From: Clostridium sp. KNHs214 | Lineage (GTDB): Bacteria > Bacillota > Clostridia > Clostridiales > Clostridiaceae | Assembly: GCF_000744935.1 (NCBI RefSeq) | Contig: NZ_JQMW01000004.1 | Coordinates: 22,869-86,868 of the forward strand | Direction: 5' to 3' | DNA length: 64,000 nt | Shown here: positions 44,406 to 53,358 of the stretch, one piece after another | How the letters are laid out: each line of letters starts with the position of its first letter | How positions within the stretch are numbered: position 1 is the stretch's first letter | Program-made: the position numbers and the translations under genes | Notes under the pieces: generated by a model | Told to the model about the DNA's origin: nothing | The model's input: only the letters and a program-made list of their open reading frames with translations | The model's database searches: none

Positions 44406-46112
44406 TTATACTTCTTCCAAAGAAGTCTTTGAAGACCACTTTATAAAATTATCATTATTGGCCCCTCCATTTGATGAAAAATCATCTACCAAATATCCAT
44501 TTTCTACGTATAATATTCTATCCCCTTTTAAAGCAAAAGATGGATTGTGTGTTATAAATATTACGGTTTCTTTGCTATCTAGTAAGCACTCTAAAACCCT
44601 TTTAGATAATTCCACATTTAGAGAAGATGTAGGCTCATCTGCTAATAATATTAAAGATTTATCATTTACTAATGCTCTTGCTATATTAGCCCTTTGTGCT
44701 TGTCCACCAGAAATTTTGTTACCTAAATTGTTTAAAATCCCATCATCATCAATTTCTATCTTTTTTACTACTTCATAAATTTCTTCACCTTTATCTTTAA
44801 ATGATCCCATATCTATATTTTTAAATACTGTTTCTTTAGAATATAACTGTGAATCTGAAGGGATATATGATATAAAATCACTTCTTTTATTTTTATCTAA
44901 ATAATAAGAAATATCTCTTCCAAGTATCTTTATACTCCCTGTTTCACTCTCATATAATCCGCCTAAAAGCTTTATTAACGTAGATTTTCCACTTCCGTTT
45001 TCACCAATTATAACAACTTTTTCTCCTCTATTTATAGTTATATTTATATCTTTAAGAATCTTTTTATCTTTTATTGAAAAACTTACGTTTTTCATCGTAA
45101 CTGCTATATCATTATTATGAGCGGTTACATTAGAGTTACTATAAGGTTTAGCATCATTAATAAATTCTATCATCCTTTTAATAGGCACAATAACACTGGG
45201 TAATTTCATAGACACATTTCCAAAATCTGAACTTTTATTTCGCAAGTATGTAAATATGGATGTAGATGAAGTGATTCCACCTAAAGATACCCTCTCATCC
45301 CTTCTTAGGGAAATTAACACGTTACCAAGTAGTATATGGTAAAATATTGATAATACATCCATAATTGCACTAAGCCATGCATTAAGGTGTACCTCTTTAT
45401 ATTCTCTATTAAACTTCTTCTCTCTAGCCTCATTATATAATTTGTATGCAAAATCTTTAGAATCCGTAATATTTAAAAATCTATATTGGTATATAAGTGA
45501 ATGTAGATTTTCTAATCTCTCTTCTTCCCCTTCCTGAACACTTTTACTTATTTCCCTATTCCTCTTCCATGCATATATTGCTCTAATGATTTCAGATAAA
45601 GCCAAAATAAATGCTATTATAAAAAAATATGGTGATATAAAATAAGCCATCATAAGTAAAATAATAATAGAAACTATATTGCTTAAAAAACTCACCAATT
45701 GAATCCATAAGGCAATTATGCAGCTACAACCTGACTGTATTCGGTTAAAAACCTCTTCTTTTTTATATTTTAAAATAAGTTCTGACACTGGTAATTTATA
45801 GAATTGTGAATACATATCCTTAGTAACATAAAATGATAATCTTGTGGCCCATGCATCTCCATATATATTTATAAAAAAAACAAGAACAAGAAGTACCAAA
45901 AATAACCCTGATGATTTTCCCACTGACATAAGTATTGTATTTCCATCTCCAGTTCCCACTGCATCAAATATTTGCTTTAACATAAATGGTATGATAAGTG
46001 GTGCTAAAATAGTAATTAAGGAAATAGGAAGTAAAATAAGCATAAACATTTTTCTTTTTCCCTCTAAAATTCTCCAAGTCTCTTTAGAAGCATATATTAA
46101 ATCTTTAAACAT
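44406..46112 (-). CDS. ABC exporter half-transporter of the peptide cluster
   Basis: A 568-residue TMD-NBD protein: six helices (residues 10-310), Walker A IGENGSGKSTLIKLL (about 370), signature ISGGQAQRANIARAL (about 463), Walker B ILLADEPTSSLN (about 485) and H-loop FITHNPSF. Start placed at 46112 behind AAAGGTAG; the longer frame overlaps the upstream gene. It follows the other exporter gene by seven bases, so the two are probably one heterodimer that exports the modified peptide encoded at 47917. Confidence 0.9.
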   Translation of the reverse strand: MFKDLIYASKETWRILEGKRKMFMLILLPISLITILAPLIIPFMLKQIFDAVGTGDGNTILMSVGKSSGLFLVLLVLVFFINIYGDAWATRLSFYVTKDMYSQFYKLPVSELILKYKKEEVFNRIQSGCSCIIALWIQLVSFLSNIVSIIILLMMAYFISPYFFIIAFILALSEIIRAIYAWKRNREISKSVQEGEEERLENLHSLIYQYRFLNITDSKDFAYKLYNEAREKKFNREYKEVHLNAWLSAIMDVLSIFYHILLGNVLISLRRDERVSLGGITSSTSIFTYLRNKSSDFGNVSMKLPSVIVPIKRMIEFINDAKPYSNSNVTAHNNDIAVTMKNVSFSIKDKKILKDINITINRGEKVVIIGENGSGKSTLIKLLGGLYESETGSIKILGRDISYYLDKNKRSDFISYIPSDSQLYSKETVFKNIDMGSFKDKGEEIYEVVKKIEIDDDGILNNLGNKISGGQAQRANIARALVNDKSLILLADEPTSSLNVELSKRVLECLLDSKETVIFITHNPSFALKGDRILYVENGYLVDDFSSNGGANNDNFIKWSSKTSLEEV

Positions 46113-46119
46113 CAAATCA

Positions 46120-47841
46120 CTACCTTTCCCCACAGATCATTTCTTTATATTCACTAGAGTTTTTAATTAACACATCGTGTCTATCCAAAAGTGCTGGTGC
46201 ATTTTTTTGTAAAAAAAGAACTCTATCACTACTCTTTATAAAATTGACACTATGGGTGACCGCTATTAAAATTAGTCCTAATTCCCTTGTACGCTTCTTT
46301 AATTCCTCTAATATATTATTTTCAGAGTTTGGATCCATAGCGGAAGTGGCCTCATCTAATATCAGTACAGGTTTGTTCTGATAAAATGCCCTTGCCATGC
46401 ATATCTTTTGCATCTCTCCACTAGATAATTTTTTACTATTTATAATGGTTTCTATGCCAGATGGTAGTTTTTTTATGTATTCATAACTTCCGGAATCTCT
46501 AATTGCTTTTTCAAAACGTTCTTTATCGTATTCTTTATCATTTAAAATAATATTATTTCTTATAGTAGTTGCAAGACAGCAAGGAGTCTGTTGTAAAATA
46601 TCCATATAACTCCACATACACTTACGATTAATTTTTTTAATGTCTAAATCATCCCAACAAATAGAACCCTCATAGTCATTGATTATTGATGAAAAAATAT
46701 TAATAAGAGTTGATTTGCCTACCCCTGATTCCCCTACTATACAAAGCATTTCACCTTTTTCTATCTTTAAAGAATCTATATTACATATGTACGGTGTATC
46801 TTTTGAATATCTATATTTAACCCCCTTAACTGTTATCCTCTTTAGGTCTTTTATAATAGTTTTAAAATTTTCTTCACCTTTCAAATTTTGTATATTCAAT
46901 TCATATAATTTGTCAATCACACTACCTTCTCCACAAACTGCCTTAAAATCTATTATGATACTTGGAAACTTCAAAAGTGAATCTGACAAAATTGGTATTA
47001 CAACTATAAGAGCTAAGACATTTGAAACTTGCATTTTATAGTTTATAGCCATAAATCCACCATATAAAGAAACTGCAATAACTATCATGACAGTACCAAA
47101 TCTTGAAAAGATACGTGCTACATTCTGTGCTCTACTAGCCTGGATTTGAAATTGGCTATTTTTAAAAACAGCCTTATCATAATTCGAAAACACCTTAGAA
47201 CTATTTAAAAAGGGAGTCACCTCCCCATTATATAAATGGTCCCACATAATAGAAAAAAGATTATTAAAAGATTCACCTACTCTTTTAGCTTTTAAGGGAA
47301 TTTGTTTATTATTATTTATTGAAAAAAATATCATAATACCACAAACACAAAAACAAAAAAGGACTACCTGCCAACTAATACTAACTGCATAAATAACCGC
47401 AGTAATAATACAAGCTGTAGTACTAATAAAATTTTTCGAAGTATCCACTAATTTATCTGTAACTTTTCCTATGGTATTTTGCATTATTGGCATAACTTCA
47501 TTTGGTTTAACCTTATCTAAATTTGGGGTGTTATACACATGAAAAAGTCCTTTATCTTCTAAAATAATTTTAATATTCTTCCTAAAAAAGAATGTAAGCT
47601 CTGCAATAATTATTTTAAAAATAATTGAAGTGGTCATAACACCAATAAGCCATATTAATACTTTTTTTAGTTTTGATGAATCAGTATTTATTACCGCACT
47701 TACTATTTTTTTGATAATGTCAGCATATACAGCACTAGAAATTACAGAAACCAAGCTAATAGAAATTATAAGTATAAAAACTTTAAAAACATGTTTCTTT
47801 GTATAATTTTTTACTGTTTTTCCCCATGTAGATGTAATCAT
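46120..47841 (-). CDS. ABC exporter half-transporter of the peptide cluster, partner
   Basis: A 573-residue TMD-NBD protein: Walker A VGESGVGKSTLINIF (about 382), signature KLSSGEMQKICMARAF (about 475) and Walker B VLILDEATSAMDP (about 498). The signature has SSG instead of SGG, a change often tolerated in one half of a heterodimer. It has no C39 leader-peptidase domain. AGGAAGGAGAACAATT places the start at 47841. It lies 75 bases below the precursor gene and is probably co-transcribed with it. Confidence 0.9.
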   Translation of the reverse strand: MITSTWGKTVKNYTKKHVFKVFILIISISLVSVISSAVYADIIKKIVSAVINTDSSKLKKVLIWLIGVMTTSIIFKIIIAELTFFFRKNIKIILEDKGLFHVYNTPNLDKVKPNEVMPIMQNTIGKVTDKLVDTSKNFISTTACIITAVIYAVSISWQVVLFCFCVCGIMIFFSINNNKQIPLKAKRVGESFNNLFSIMWDHLYNGEVTPFLNSSKVFSNYDKAVFKNSQFQIQASRAQNVARIFSRFGTVMIVIAVSLYGGFMAINYKMQVSNVLALIVVIPILSDSLLKFPSIIIDFKAVCGEGSVIDKLYELNIQNLKGEENFKTIIKDLKRITVKGVKYRYSKDTPYICNIDSLKIEKGEMLCIVGESGVGKSTLINIFSSIINDYEGSICWDDLDIKKINRKCMWSYMDILQQTPCCLATTIRNNIILNDKEYDKERFEKAIRDSGSYEYIKKLPSGIETIINSKKLSSGEMQKICMARAFYQNKPVLILDEATSAMDPNSENNILEELKKRTRELGLILIAVTHSVNFIKSSDRVLFLQKNAPALLDRHDVLIKNSSEYKEMICGER

Positions 47842-47916
47842 AATTGTTCTCCTTCCTAGCATAATTACATATATAGTATGTATTCAAAAGGAGTTTTTTG
47901 GGATTCTTATTTAATA

Positions 47917-48042
47917 CTAACGACTTGGACTAGCATAAGTATCTATATATTGACAAAGATCACTTTTTTCAACTTTCTCTAATCCTTTTAAATTATTTTT
48001 AACTGGATATAACACTTCATATTTCTTAACTATTTTTTTCAC
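47917..48042 (-). CDS. RiPP precursor peptide, 41 residues
   Basis: A short gene with a strong leader (GGAGGTGATAG, then GTG start). The product has a basic start (MKKIVKKYEVLYPVKNN), a charged middle (GLEKVEKSDL) and a short tail CQYIDTYASPSR holding the only cysteine. A basic leader and a cysteine/serine/threonine-rich tail, between a radical SAM/SPASM gene and two ABC exporters, is the normal layout of a ribosomally made, modified peptide. It recalls the clostridial bacteriocin class known as CLI_3235 in family databases, but I cannot confirm membership. The tail is the likely mature core. Confidence 0.75.
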   Translation of the reverse strand: MKKIVKKYEVLYPVKNNLKGLEKVEKSDLCQYIDTYASPSR

Positions 48043-48141
48043 ACCTATCACCTCCTCCTTATTTTTATATTAATTTACTACATTTTTTTTATTTATAATA
48101 CTCCTTTTGGATACACATACACATATTTAATGTAGAACAAA

Positions 48142-49212
48142 TTAACTATTATAAAACTTTTTTAAAAACATATTATTGTTTGATTGATATAAATCTCCTG
48201 CAATCTTATCACCATATACTATATGAATACGATTAACTTCGCATGAAATTTCTGGTACCAAGTGATACCCCCCTGTAATATTTTTATTTTGAATAGGACA
48301 TTGTAAACACCTTGTATGTAGCACACACTCATCACATTCTGGATCAGATAAATCTAATATATTTCTATAAAATTCACAGGCTTCTTTTTTTACTCCATTA
48401 TAAACATCCCCCATATTTAAAGGTTTTTTTGTAAAATCTATCCGATGACAAGGATAAAAAGTACCATCCGGCAAAACACTTATACACTGATTTCCAATAG
48501 CACACTGATTTATAATATTATTTATATTACTATCAATTACTTTATCTATTGAATCTATATATATAGGTTGTCCATTTTCAAAACATTGCTCATAAAATAA
48601 TGCAATTTTCCTGTATTCAGACTCATATATATAAATTTTATTCTCATCCCACTTATCTTCATAGGCTATATAAAAGGCTATTGACTTAAAACCCATATTG
48701 TATAAATTTATTACATTGCTACTCAATTTCTCTACATTTTTAACAGTTACAGTCATTCTAATAGGTGGAAAAACATCTATATGAAGAGAATTCAAATTTC
48801 TTATTATTGTATTCCAAGACCCTTTTCCACTAGTGTATTTACGATAAAAATCATGATTTTCTTCATATCCATCTAAACTCAATAAAATATTTATATTTCT
48901 TTTTTTTAATTCATCATATACACCCTCTGATAATAATGTACCATTAGTAGTAACGTGCATTTTTATATCTGGACAATTTTCCATTACATAATCTGCAATT
49001 CTAAATAATAATTCTTTTTCAATTAAAGGTTCCCCGCCAAAAAAAGTTATAGTATTATCCTTATAATCTCTATTTTTTTCAAAAAAGTTCACTGCCCCAA
49101 CTGCAACATTCCACTTCATAGAAGAATTATATTTCTTACCACAAAAACAATATGTACATGTTAGATTACATTGGGTTGTCAAAAACATGGTCATATGCTT
49201 TAATTCCATCAT
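48142..49212 (-). CDS. Radical SAM/SPASM peptide maturase
   Basis: A 356-residue enzyme: radical SAM cluster motif CNLTCTYCFCGKKYN (about residues 15-29), ITFFGGEPLIEKELL (GGE SAM-binding, about 55), and a SPASM domain with cysteines in INQCAIGNQCISVLPDGTFY and YPCHRI, and CDECVLHTRCLQCPIQ, for auxiliary iron-sulfur clusters. Such enzymes cross-link cysteine or other side chains in a precursor. The precursor gene lies 100 bases downstream. GGAGATAAA leads the ATG. It should be the first gene of the transcript. Confidence 0.92.
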   Translation of the reverse strand: MMELKHMTMFLTTQCNLTCTYCFCGKKYNSSMKWNVAVGAVNFFEKNRDYKDNTITFFGGEPLIEKELLFRIADYVMENCPDIKMHVTTNGTLLSEGVYDELKKRNINILLSLDGYEENHDFYRKYTSGKGSWNTIIRNLNSLHIDVFPPIRMTVTVKNVEKLSSNVINLYNMGFKSIAFYIAYEDKWDENKIYIYESEYRKIALFYEQCFENGQPIYIDSIDKVIDSNINNIINQCAIGNQCISVLPDGTFYPCHRIDFTKKPLNMGDVYNGVKKEACEFYRNILDLSDPECDECVLHTRCLQCPIQNKNITGGYHLVPEISCEVNRIHIVYGDKIAGDLYQSNNNMFLKKFYNS

Positions 49213-49518
49213 TTTATCTCCTTAAATTATAGTTTATTAGTATATACCATACATATTAAGAAAAATTCTCCCTACTATTTATCAATTAAAAAATTATGTT
49301 ATTTATACATATTTTTTGAATCTCCGTTATATACTTATTACAATTATTTTTTGATATTTTGTCAAAATAAGGTTCTAGAATATATTAAGACAAGCTTAAT
49401 GTATTCTGTATTAACATTGGAAATAATGATTTTTATTTTAGCCTTAATATCTCATCTGTATTTTAGTATTATACCTTACTATGTTTACCACCAGCTAAAA
49501 AGTGCCTATATCAATCAA

Positions 49519-50175
49519 CTATAGTACAAACATAATAAACAATGCTATATATGTTTTCTTTATGTCTCTATTCACTAATAAATAAGTTACTCCTAGGAAA
49601 AATCCCATGACAATTCCTTCTAATCCAATCCATATACTACCTTTTGTAAATGCATGCGCCAATCCCCATGTAATTCCACAGATTATTCCCCCATATGGGA
49701 TGTTTTTTCTTTTATACCATACTTCAAATGCCTTCTGAGTAAAAATTATAATAAGCATAAATAACACTGTTTCAAATACATAATATATATACTGAAAAAC
49801 AAATAATAATAACCCTTTATGCTGAAACTCTCTGATAACCTTAAATCCTTTCCAATCTATATAGCTTGCCACTAATGCTAGAACAACACAAAATATAATA
49901 GCTACCCATTGCCATTTTGTCATCCTATCTGCTGTTTCAAAAAGATTAAACTGATACTTCTTCTTAGATGTAAGGATAAGCAGATAACCTACTATCCCCC
50001 AAGAAATGCAGGTTATAATCCAATGAAGGATTGTCTGACTTGTATTCCATTCCTGCATTGCGACTCCATATATCATCGGTTCTAATAAATAAGCATATAA
50101 TGCTTCTAGCCCTAATCCAGCAAATGCAAGCATTCCTAATGAGAAATAATCCCACCCAGTAATTTTCTTTTCCAT
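49519..50175 (-). CDS. Polytopic membrane protein, CPBP-like
   Basis: A 218-residue protein with about six helices. The region YYVFETVLFMLIIIFTQKAF followed by ICGITWGLAHAFTKG is arranged like the CPBP (Abi) membrane proteins, with one glutamate and one histidine at plausible places but without a full EExxxR. Such proteins often give immunity to peptides made next door, but this is inference. AAAGGAAATTGAAT supports the start at 50175. Confidence 0.65.
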   Translation of the reverse strand: MEKKITGWDYFSLGMLAFAGLGLEALYAYLLEPMIYGVAMQEWNTSQTILHWIITCISWGIVGYLLILTSKKKYQFNLFETADRMTKWQWVAIIFCVVLALVASYIDWKGFKVIREFQHKGLLLFVFQYIYYVFETVLFMLIIIFTQKAFEVWYKRKNIPYGGIICGITWGLAHAFTKGSIWIGLEGIVMGFFLGVTYLLVNRDIKKTYIALFIMFVL

Positions 50176-50231
50176 ATTCAATTTCCTTTCTTCTTTATAT
50201 TCCTTAATATTTGATTAGCATTTTTTACTTC

Positions 50232-50456
50232 TCATAACACATTTAAATAATAAATAGCAACACCTATAATATATGAAATTGCAAATGATAAAAATATATT
50301 CCTATATGAATTAGGGAGTATCTTTTTCGTCAATTCCTCATTCTTTACTAAAATTATTTCATATAGTTCTAAATAGTTCATGATTTCGTGGTCTTTTTCA
50401 CTATATAATGTGCCATTTCCTTCTATCATTTTATCTTCATAATAATTAATCTTCAA
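50232..50456 (-). CDS. Small tail-anchored membrane protein
   Basis: Seventy-four residues, acidic first half (YYEDKMIEGNGTLYSEKDHE) and one C-terminal membrane helix (IFLSFAISYIIGVAIYYLNVL without its last residue), starting at TTG after GGAGGATAAA. Its stop lies 57 bases before the next gene's start, so it is probably co-transcribed with the CPBP-like gene. No family recognised. Confidence 0.55.
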   Translation of the reverse strand: MKINYYEDKMIEGNGTLYSEKDHEIMNYLELYEIILVKNEELTKKILPNSYRNIFLSFAISYIIGVAIYYLNVL

Positions 50457-50617
50457 TTTATCCTCCTTTCATATAAATTATATCACGCTTCTTCTTAATT
50501 ACAACAATCTCCTGTTTATCCTACAACTTGAAATATTTAAGTTGTATAAGCAAAAAACATATCTGAGGTACATTTATCTTGACTAAAAACCCTAATATAA
50601 TCAATTTAATTCAAACA

Positions 50618-50678
50618 TAGCAAACATAAGTTTCCAGTTTATGTAACGACCCATGGAATGTTGTCAAAAAAGGCATAT
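50618..50678 (+). repeat. CL repeat copy 6, partial
   Basis: TAGCAAACATAAGTTTCCAG and GTTTATGTAACGACCC are conserved; beyond TTGTCAAAAAAGGC the match fades. Confidence 0.7.
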
Positions 50679-50796
50679 ATAATATCCATAGATATCAAAA
50701 CAACTATTTCAAAAAGCAATTTGACAAATAATTCTTACAAATATATAATGACACATGTTGTACAACGGTATTATATGCTTTTTAGGAGGTATACAA

Positions 50797-51831
50797 ATGA
50801 ACAAAAGAATTAAGAAGTTAATAGCTACAACATTATTAATCAGTTTATTAGGTATTACAGGTTGTGGCAATAGTAATAAAACAGATAATAGCACTAAGGA
50901 CAAAACTAAAAACAATAGTGCAGTGGCAAAAAAAGCAAACACTGACAATGCTAGTCCAAAGCTTAAGATAACAACTCTTGCTGAAAATAAAAATGAGGAA
51001 CATCAAACATTACAGAATGAATTCGGTTTTTCTGTTTTAATTGAATATGGTGACAAAAAAGTTATTTTTGACACTGGAAAAGCCGGAGAATTTATAAAAA
51101 ATGCAGAAAAGATGAATGTGAATATTAGCAAGGTAGATGATATGGTGTTAAGTCATGCTCATTACGACCATTGTGGTGGACTTATGCCTTATCTAAACAA
51201 ATACGATGCAAAGGACACAAAGTTATATTTAAAGGATTCCTTCTTTGAATTATCAGATAACAAATATTATTATGATAAAATTGGTCAGAAGTTTGACTTT
51301 ACAGATGGAAAACCAGGTTATTTTCCAGTAGGAATTAATTTTAAGGAAAAGGATGTTACAGACAAAGGTGTGAAAATCAGCTATGTTAATGGTGACAGTC
51401 AAGACATGGAAAAAGGCATAACAGTGCATGGGCATTTCACTATTAACAAAGGAGACAAGCTAGCACCAAATATGTTGGTGAAAGATGGAGACAAGTACAT
51501 AGTAGATGACTTTGACGAAGAAGTAGCAGTTTCTATTGAAACAGATAAGGGACTTGTAATTCTATCAGGTTGTTCTCATACAGGAATACTTAATATTGTA
51601 AATACAGTTCAGCAGAGAACTGGCAAAAAGGTTTATGCTGTTATAGGTGGATTCCATCTTCTTGATGCATCAGATGAAAAGATTCAGTCCACTATTGATC
51701 GTTTCAAGGAACTTGGAGTTGAAAAAATAGGGCTTTCTCATTGTACAGGTCCTAAGGCTACAAAAATGTTCAAGGAACAGATGCCAAACCAGACATTTGT
51801 AAATGAAACTGGAAGTATATATGAAAATTAA
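50797..51831 (+). CDS. Metallo-beta-lactamase-fold lipoprotein
   Basis: A 344-residue exported lipoprotein: signal with lipobox LLGITGCGN (cysteine about 23), a lysine/asparagine linker, then an MBL domain with SHAHYDHCGGL (zinc motif), SGCSHTGILN and VIGGFHLLDAS, and a late GLSHCTG. It follows the plan of the metal-dependent hydrolases related to 7,8-dihydropterin-6-methyl-4-aminobenzene-phosphate synthase, here surface-anchored. AGGAGGTATACAA leads the ATG; a perfect hairpin terminator follows. The substrate is unknown. Confidence 0.9.
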   Translation: MNKRIKKLIATTLLISLLGITGCGNSNKTDNSTKDKTKNNSAVAKKANTDNASPKLKITTLAENKNEEHQTLQNEFGFSVLIEYGDKKVIFDTGKAGEFIKNAEKMNVNISKVDDMVLSHAHYDHCGGLMPYLNKYDAKDTKLYLKDSFFELSDNKYYYDKIGQKFDFTDGKPGYFPVGINFKEKDVTDKGVKISYVNGDSQDMEKGITVHGHFTINKGDKLAPNMLVKDGDKYIVDDFDEEVAVSIETDKGLVILSGCSHTGILNIVNTVQQRTGKKVYAVIGGFHLLDASDEKIQSTIDRFKELGVEKIGLSHCTGPKATKMFKEQMPNQTFVNETGSIYEN

Positions 51832-51893
51832 TGCAGTACATTTTGCATAAGACATAAAAAAGTATGTACCATGCTACACCTTAGAATCACATG

Positions 51894-51929
51894 AAAATAT
51901 GTAGTCTTGCAATAACGACTACATATTTT
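51894..51929 (+). terminator. Perfect hairpin terminator
   Basis: AAAATATGTAGTC and GACTACATATTTT, loop of 10 bases, 60 bases after the lipoprotein stop codon. Confidence 0.85.
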
Positions 51930-52059
51930 CTGACTTCTAATCCCAGGATATTATTGTCCTTTCCAACACCTGCATTTCGTGGCTAATAGTTTCAGCATTC
52001 GCTCCAAATATTCTCCACCATTTAAAAAAGCCACTCCTCCATTCCTCAGAGAACTCAAC

Positions 52060-52899
52060 TTATTTATTTTGGTCACATATTTTTTTTACCATACTATATG
52101 ATTTATAACCTCTTGGATCATTTTCTTTTATAAAAACTATCTTGTATCCTAATTTATCATAGAATTTTTCTGCTTGAAACTCTACTGTACCTAGATTAAT
52201 GCTATAGACATTTAACTCCTTTGCTTTTTCCTCAATCTTGTACATAAGGTTTTTACCAATTTTATTGCCTCTATACTCTTCATCAACTACAAGCCTGCTT
52301 ATATACATTGAATCTTCAGTAATGATCCCCTGAACTCCGCCAACAAATTTATTATCATCTAATGCCACAAACATTATATTTCTTTCTTTAATTGGATGAA
52401 TATTGTTATCTATATTAAATCTCTCTATTTGATTTAATAAAATAGAGTTATATTTATCAATTTTATCAGTAGCTACAATAACTTCTGTTTGCGCATTGCT
52501 TTTTATATTAAAATCAGTATTCTTCAAATAGAAATATTTTGTTGTTCTTGGTGTTTTTTCTGTAATTCCTCCTATATCAAAACCTATAGACTTAAAATCT
52601 TCAACTCTAGATTCAACTTCAGTATATAATTTTAATCCTACCGCTTTATTCTTATAATAATCACTGACTTCTGAAATCAACTTTTTTAGAACATCAATAT
52701 TCTCATAAAACGCACTACCAATACTTACCCAATCCCAAAAATAATTTGTATATACAACTCCAACCAGTTTCTCACCATCAACAGCATAAAAATATTCAGT
52801 TGATGATTCTCTTTCACCAGTATATTTTTTGTTGTAATCTCTTAAATATTTTATCAGTATATCCTTATATTGAAATTTTTTGTCCTCTATATACCTCAC
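52060..52899 (-). CDS. Two-domain GNAT acetyltransferase
   Basis: A 279-residue protein: the N-terminal half is a degenerate GNAT-like fold without the acetyl-CoA loop; the C-terminal half has ISRLVVDEEYRGNKIGKNLM (about residues 203-222) and SINLGTVEFQAEKFYDKLGY, an intact GNAT. GTG start after AGAGGGATAAAA. The double layout is seen in acetyltransferases acting on larger substrates; the role is unknown. Confidence 0.83.
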   Translation of the reverse strand: MRYIEDKKFQYKDILIKYLRDYNKKYTGERESSTEYFYAVDGEKLVGVVYTNYFWDWVSIGSAFYENIDVLKKLISEVSDYYKNKAVGLKLYTEVESRVEDFKSIGFDIGGITEKTPRTTKYFYLKNTDFNIKSNAQTEVIVATDKIDKYNSILLNQIERFNIDNNIHPIKERNIMFVALDDNKFVGGVQGIITEDSMYISRLVVDEEYRGNKIGKNLMYKIEEKAKELNVYSINLGTVEFQAEKFYDKLGYKIVFIKENDPRGYKSYSMVKKICDQNK

Positions 52900-53049
52900 T
52901 TTTATCCCTCTTTTTACATTTATTTATGCCCTTTTAATTCTGTAATGAGCCAGATCCCTTTCAAAAACTGGAAGTTTACTTCTAGTTTTTGTTGCTAAAT
53001 ATTACAACAGTAACAGAGCACATACCACTACCTGTACCTCAAAATCTTC

Positions 53050-53256
53050 TTATAATCTTTTCTCTGCTTCAAATATCCATTCCTTAATTTCCTTGACAAT
53101 TCCTTCAATGCTTCCAATCTCAAATGGATTTTTCATATTTCCAGTCTTAATAACTTCATTAAATGTGAAAGCTCCACCTGCTTTACATAAGTTAACATAA
53201 TCCTTCCAGGCCTTTTCCCTGTCATTCCTTGCCTTACTCCAGAACTCAAAAGCCAC
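53050..53256 (-). pseudogene. Oligoendopeptidase F (M3), C-terminal fragment
   Basis: The 68-codon frame reads EKAWKDYVNLCKAGGAFTFN, then EVIKTGNMKNPFEIGSIEGI, the end of M3 oligoendopeptidases, which normally reads GG...F.E.V..A.L..PFE.G. The zinc-binding part (HExxH) and about 500 residues are missing. The CL repeat at 53267 starts 11 bases upstream, so the deletion endpoint coincides with the repeat. Confidence 0.72.
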
Positions 53257-53266
53257 AACTTGGGCT

Positions 53267-53357
53267 TAGCAAACATAAACTTCCAGTTTATGTCACGACC
53301 CCTGGGGTCGTTCCAGAAAAAGGCTGAAGTGAAACGAAAGACTTTTTCTGGTTTCTA
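53267..53357 (+). repeat. CL repeat copy 7, full length
   Basis: TAGCAAACATAAACTTCCAG to CTTTTTCTGGTTTCTA, with the palindrome CGACCCCTGGGGTCG intact. It fills the gap between the M3 fragment and the esterase stop codon. Confidence 0.85.
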
Positions 53358-53358
53358 A

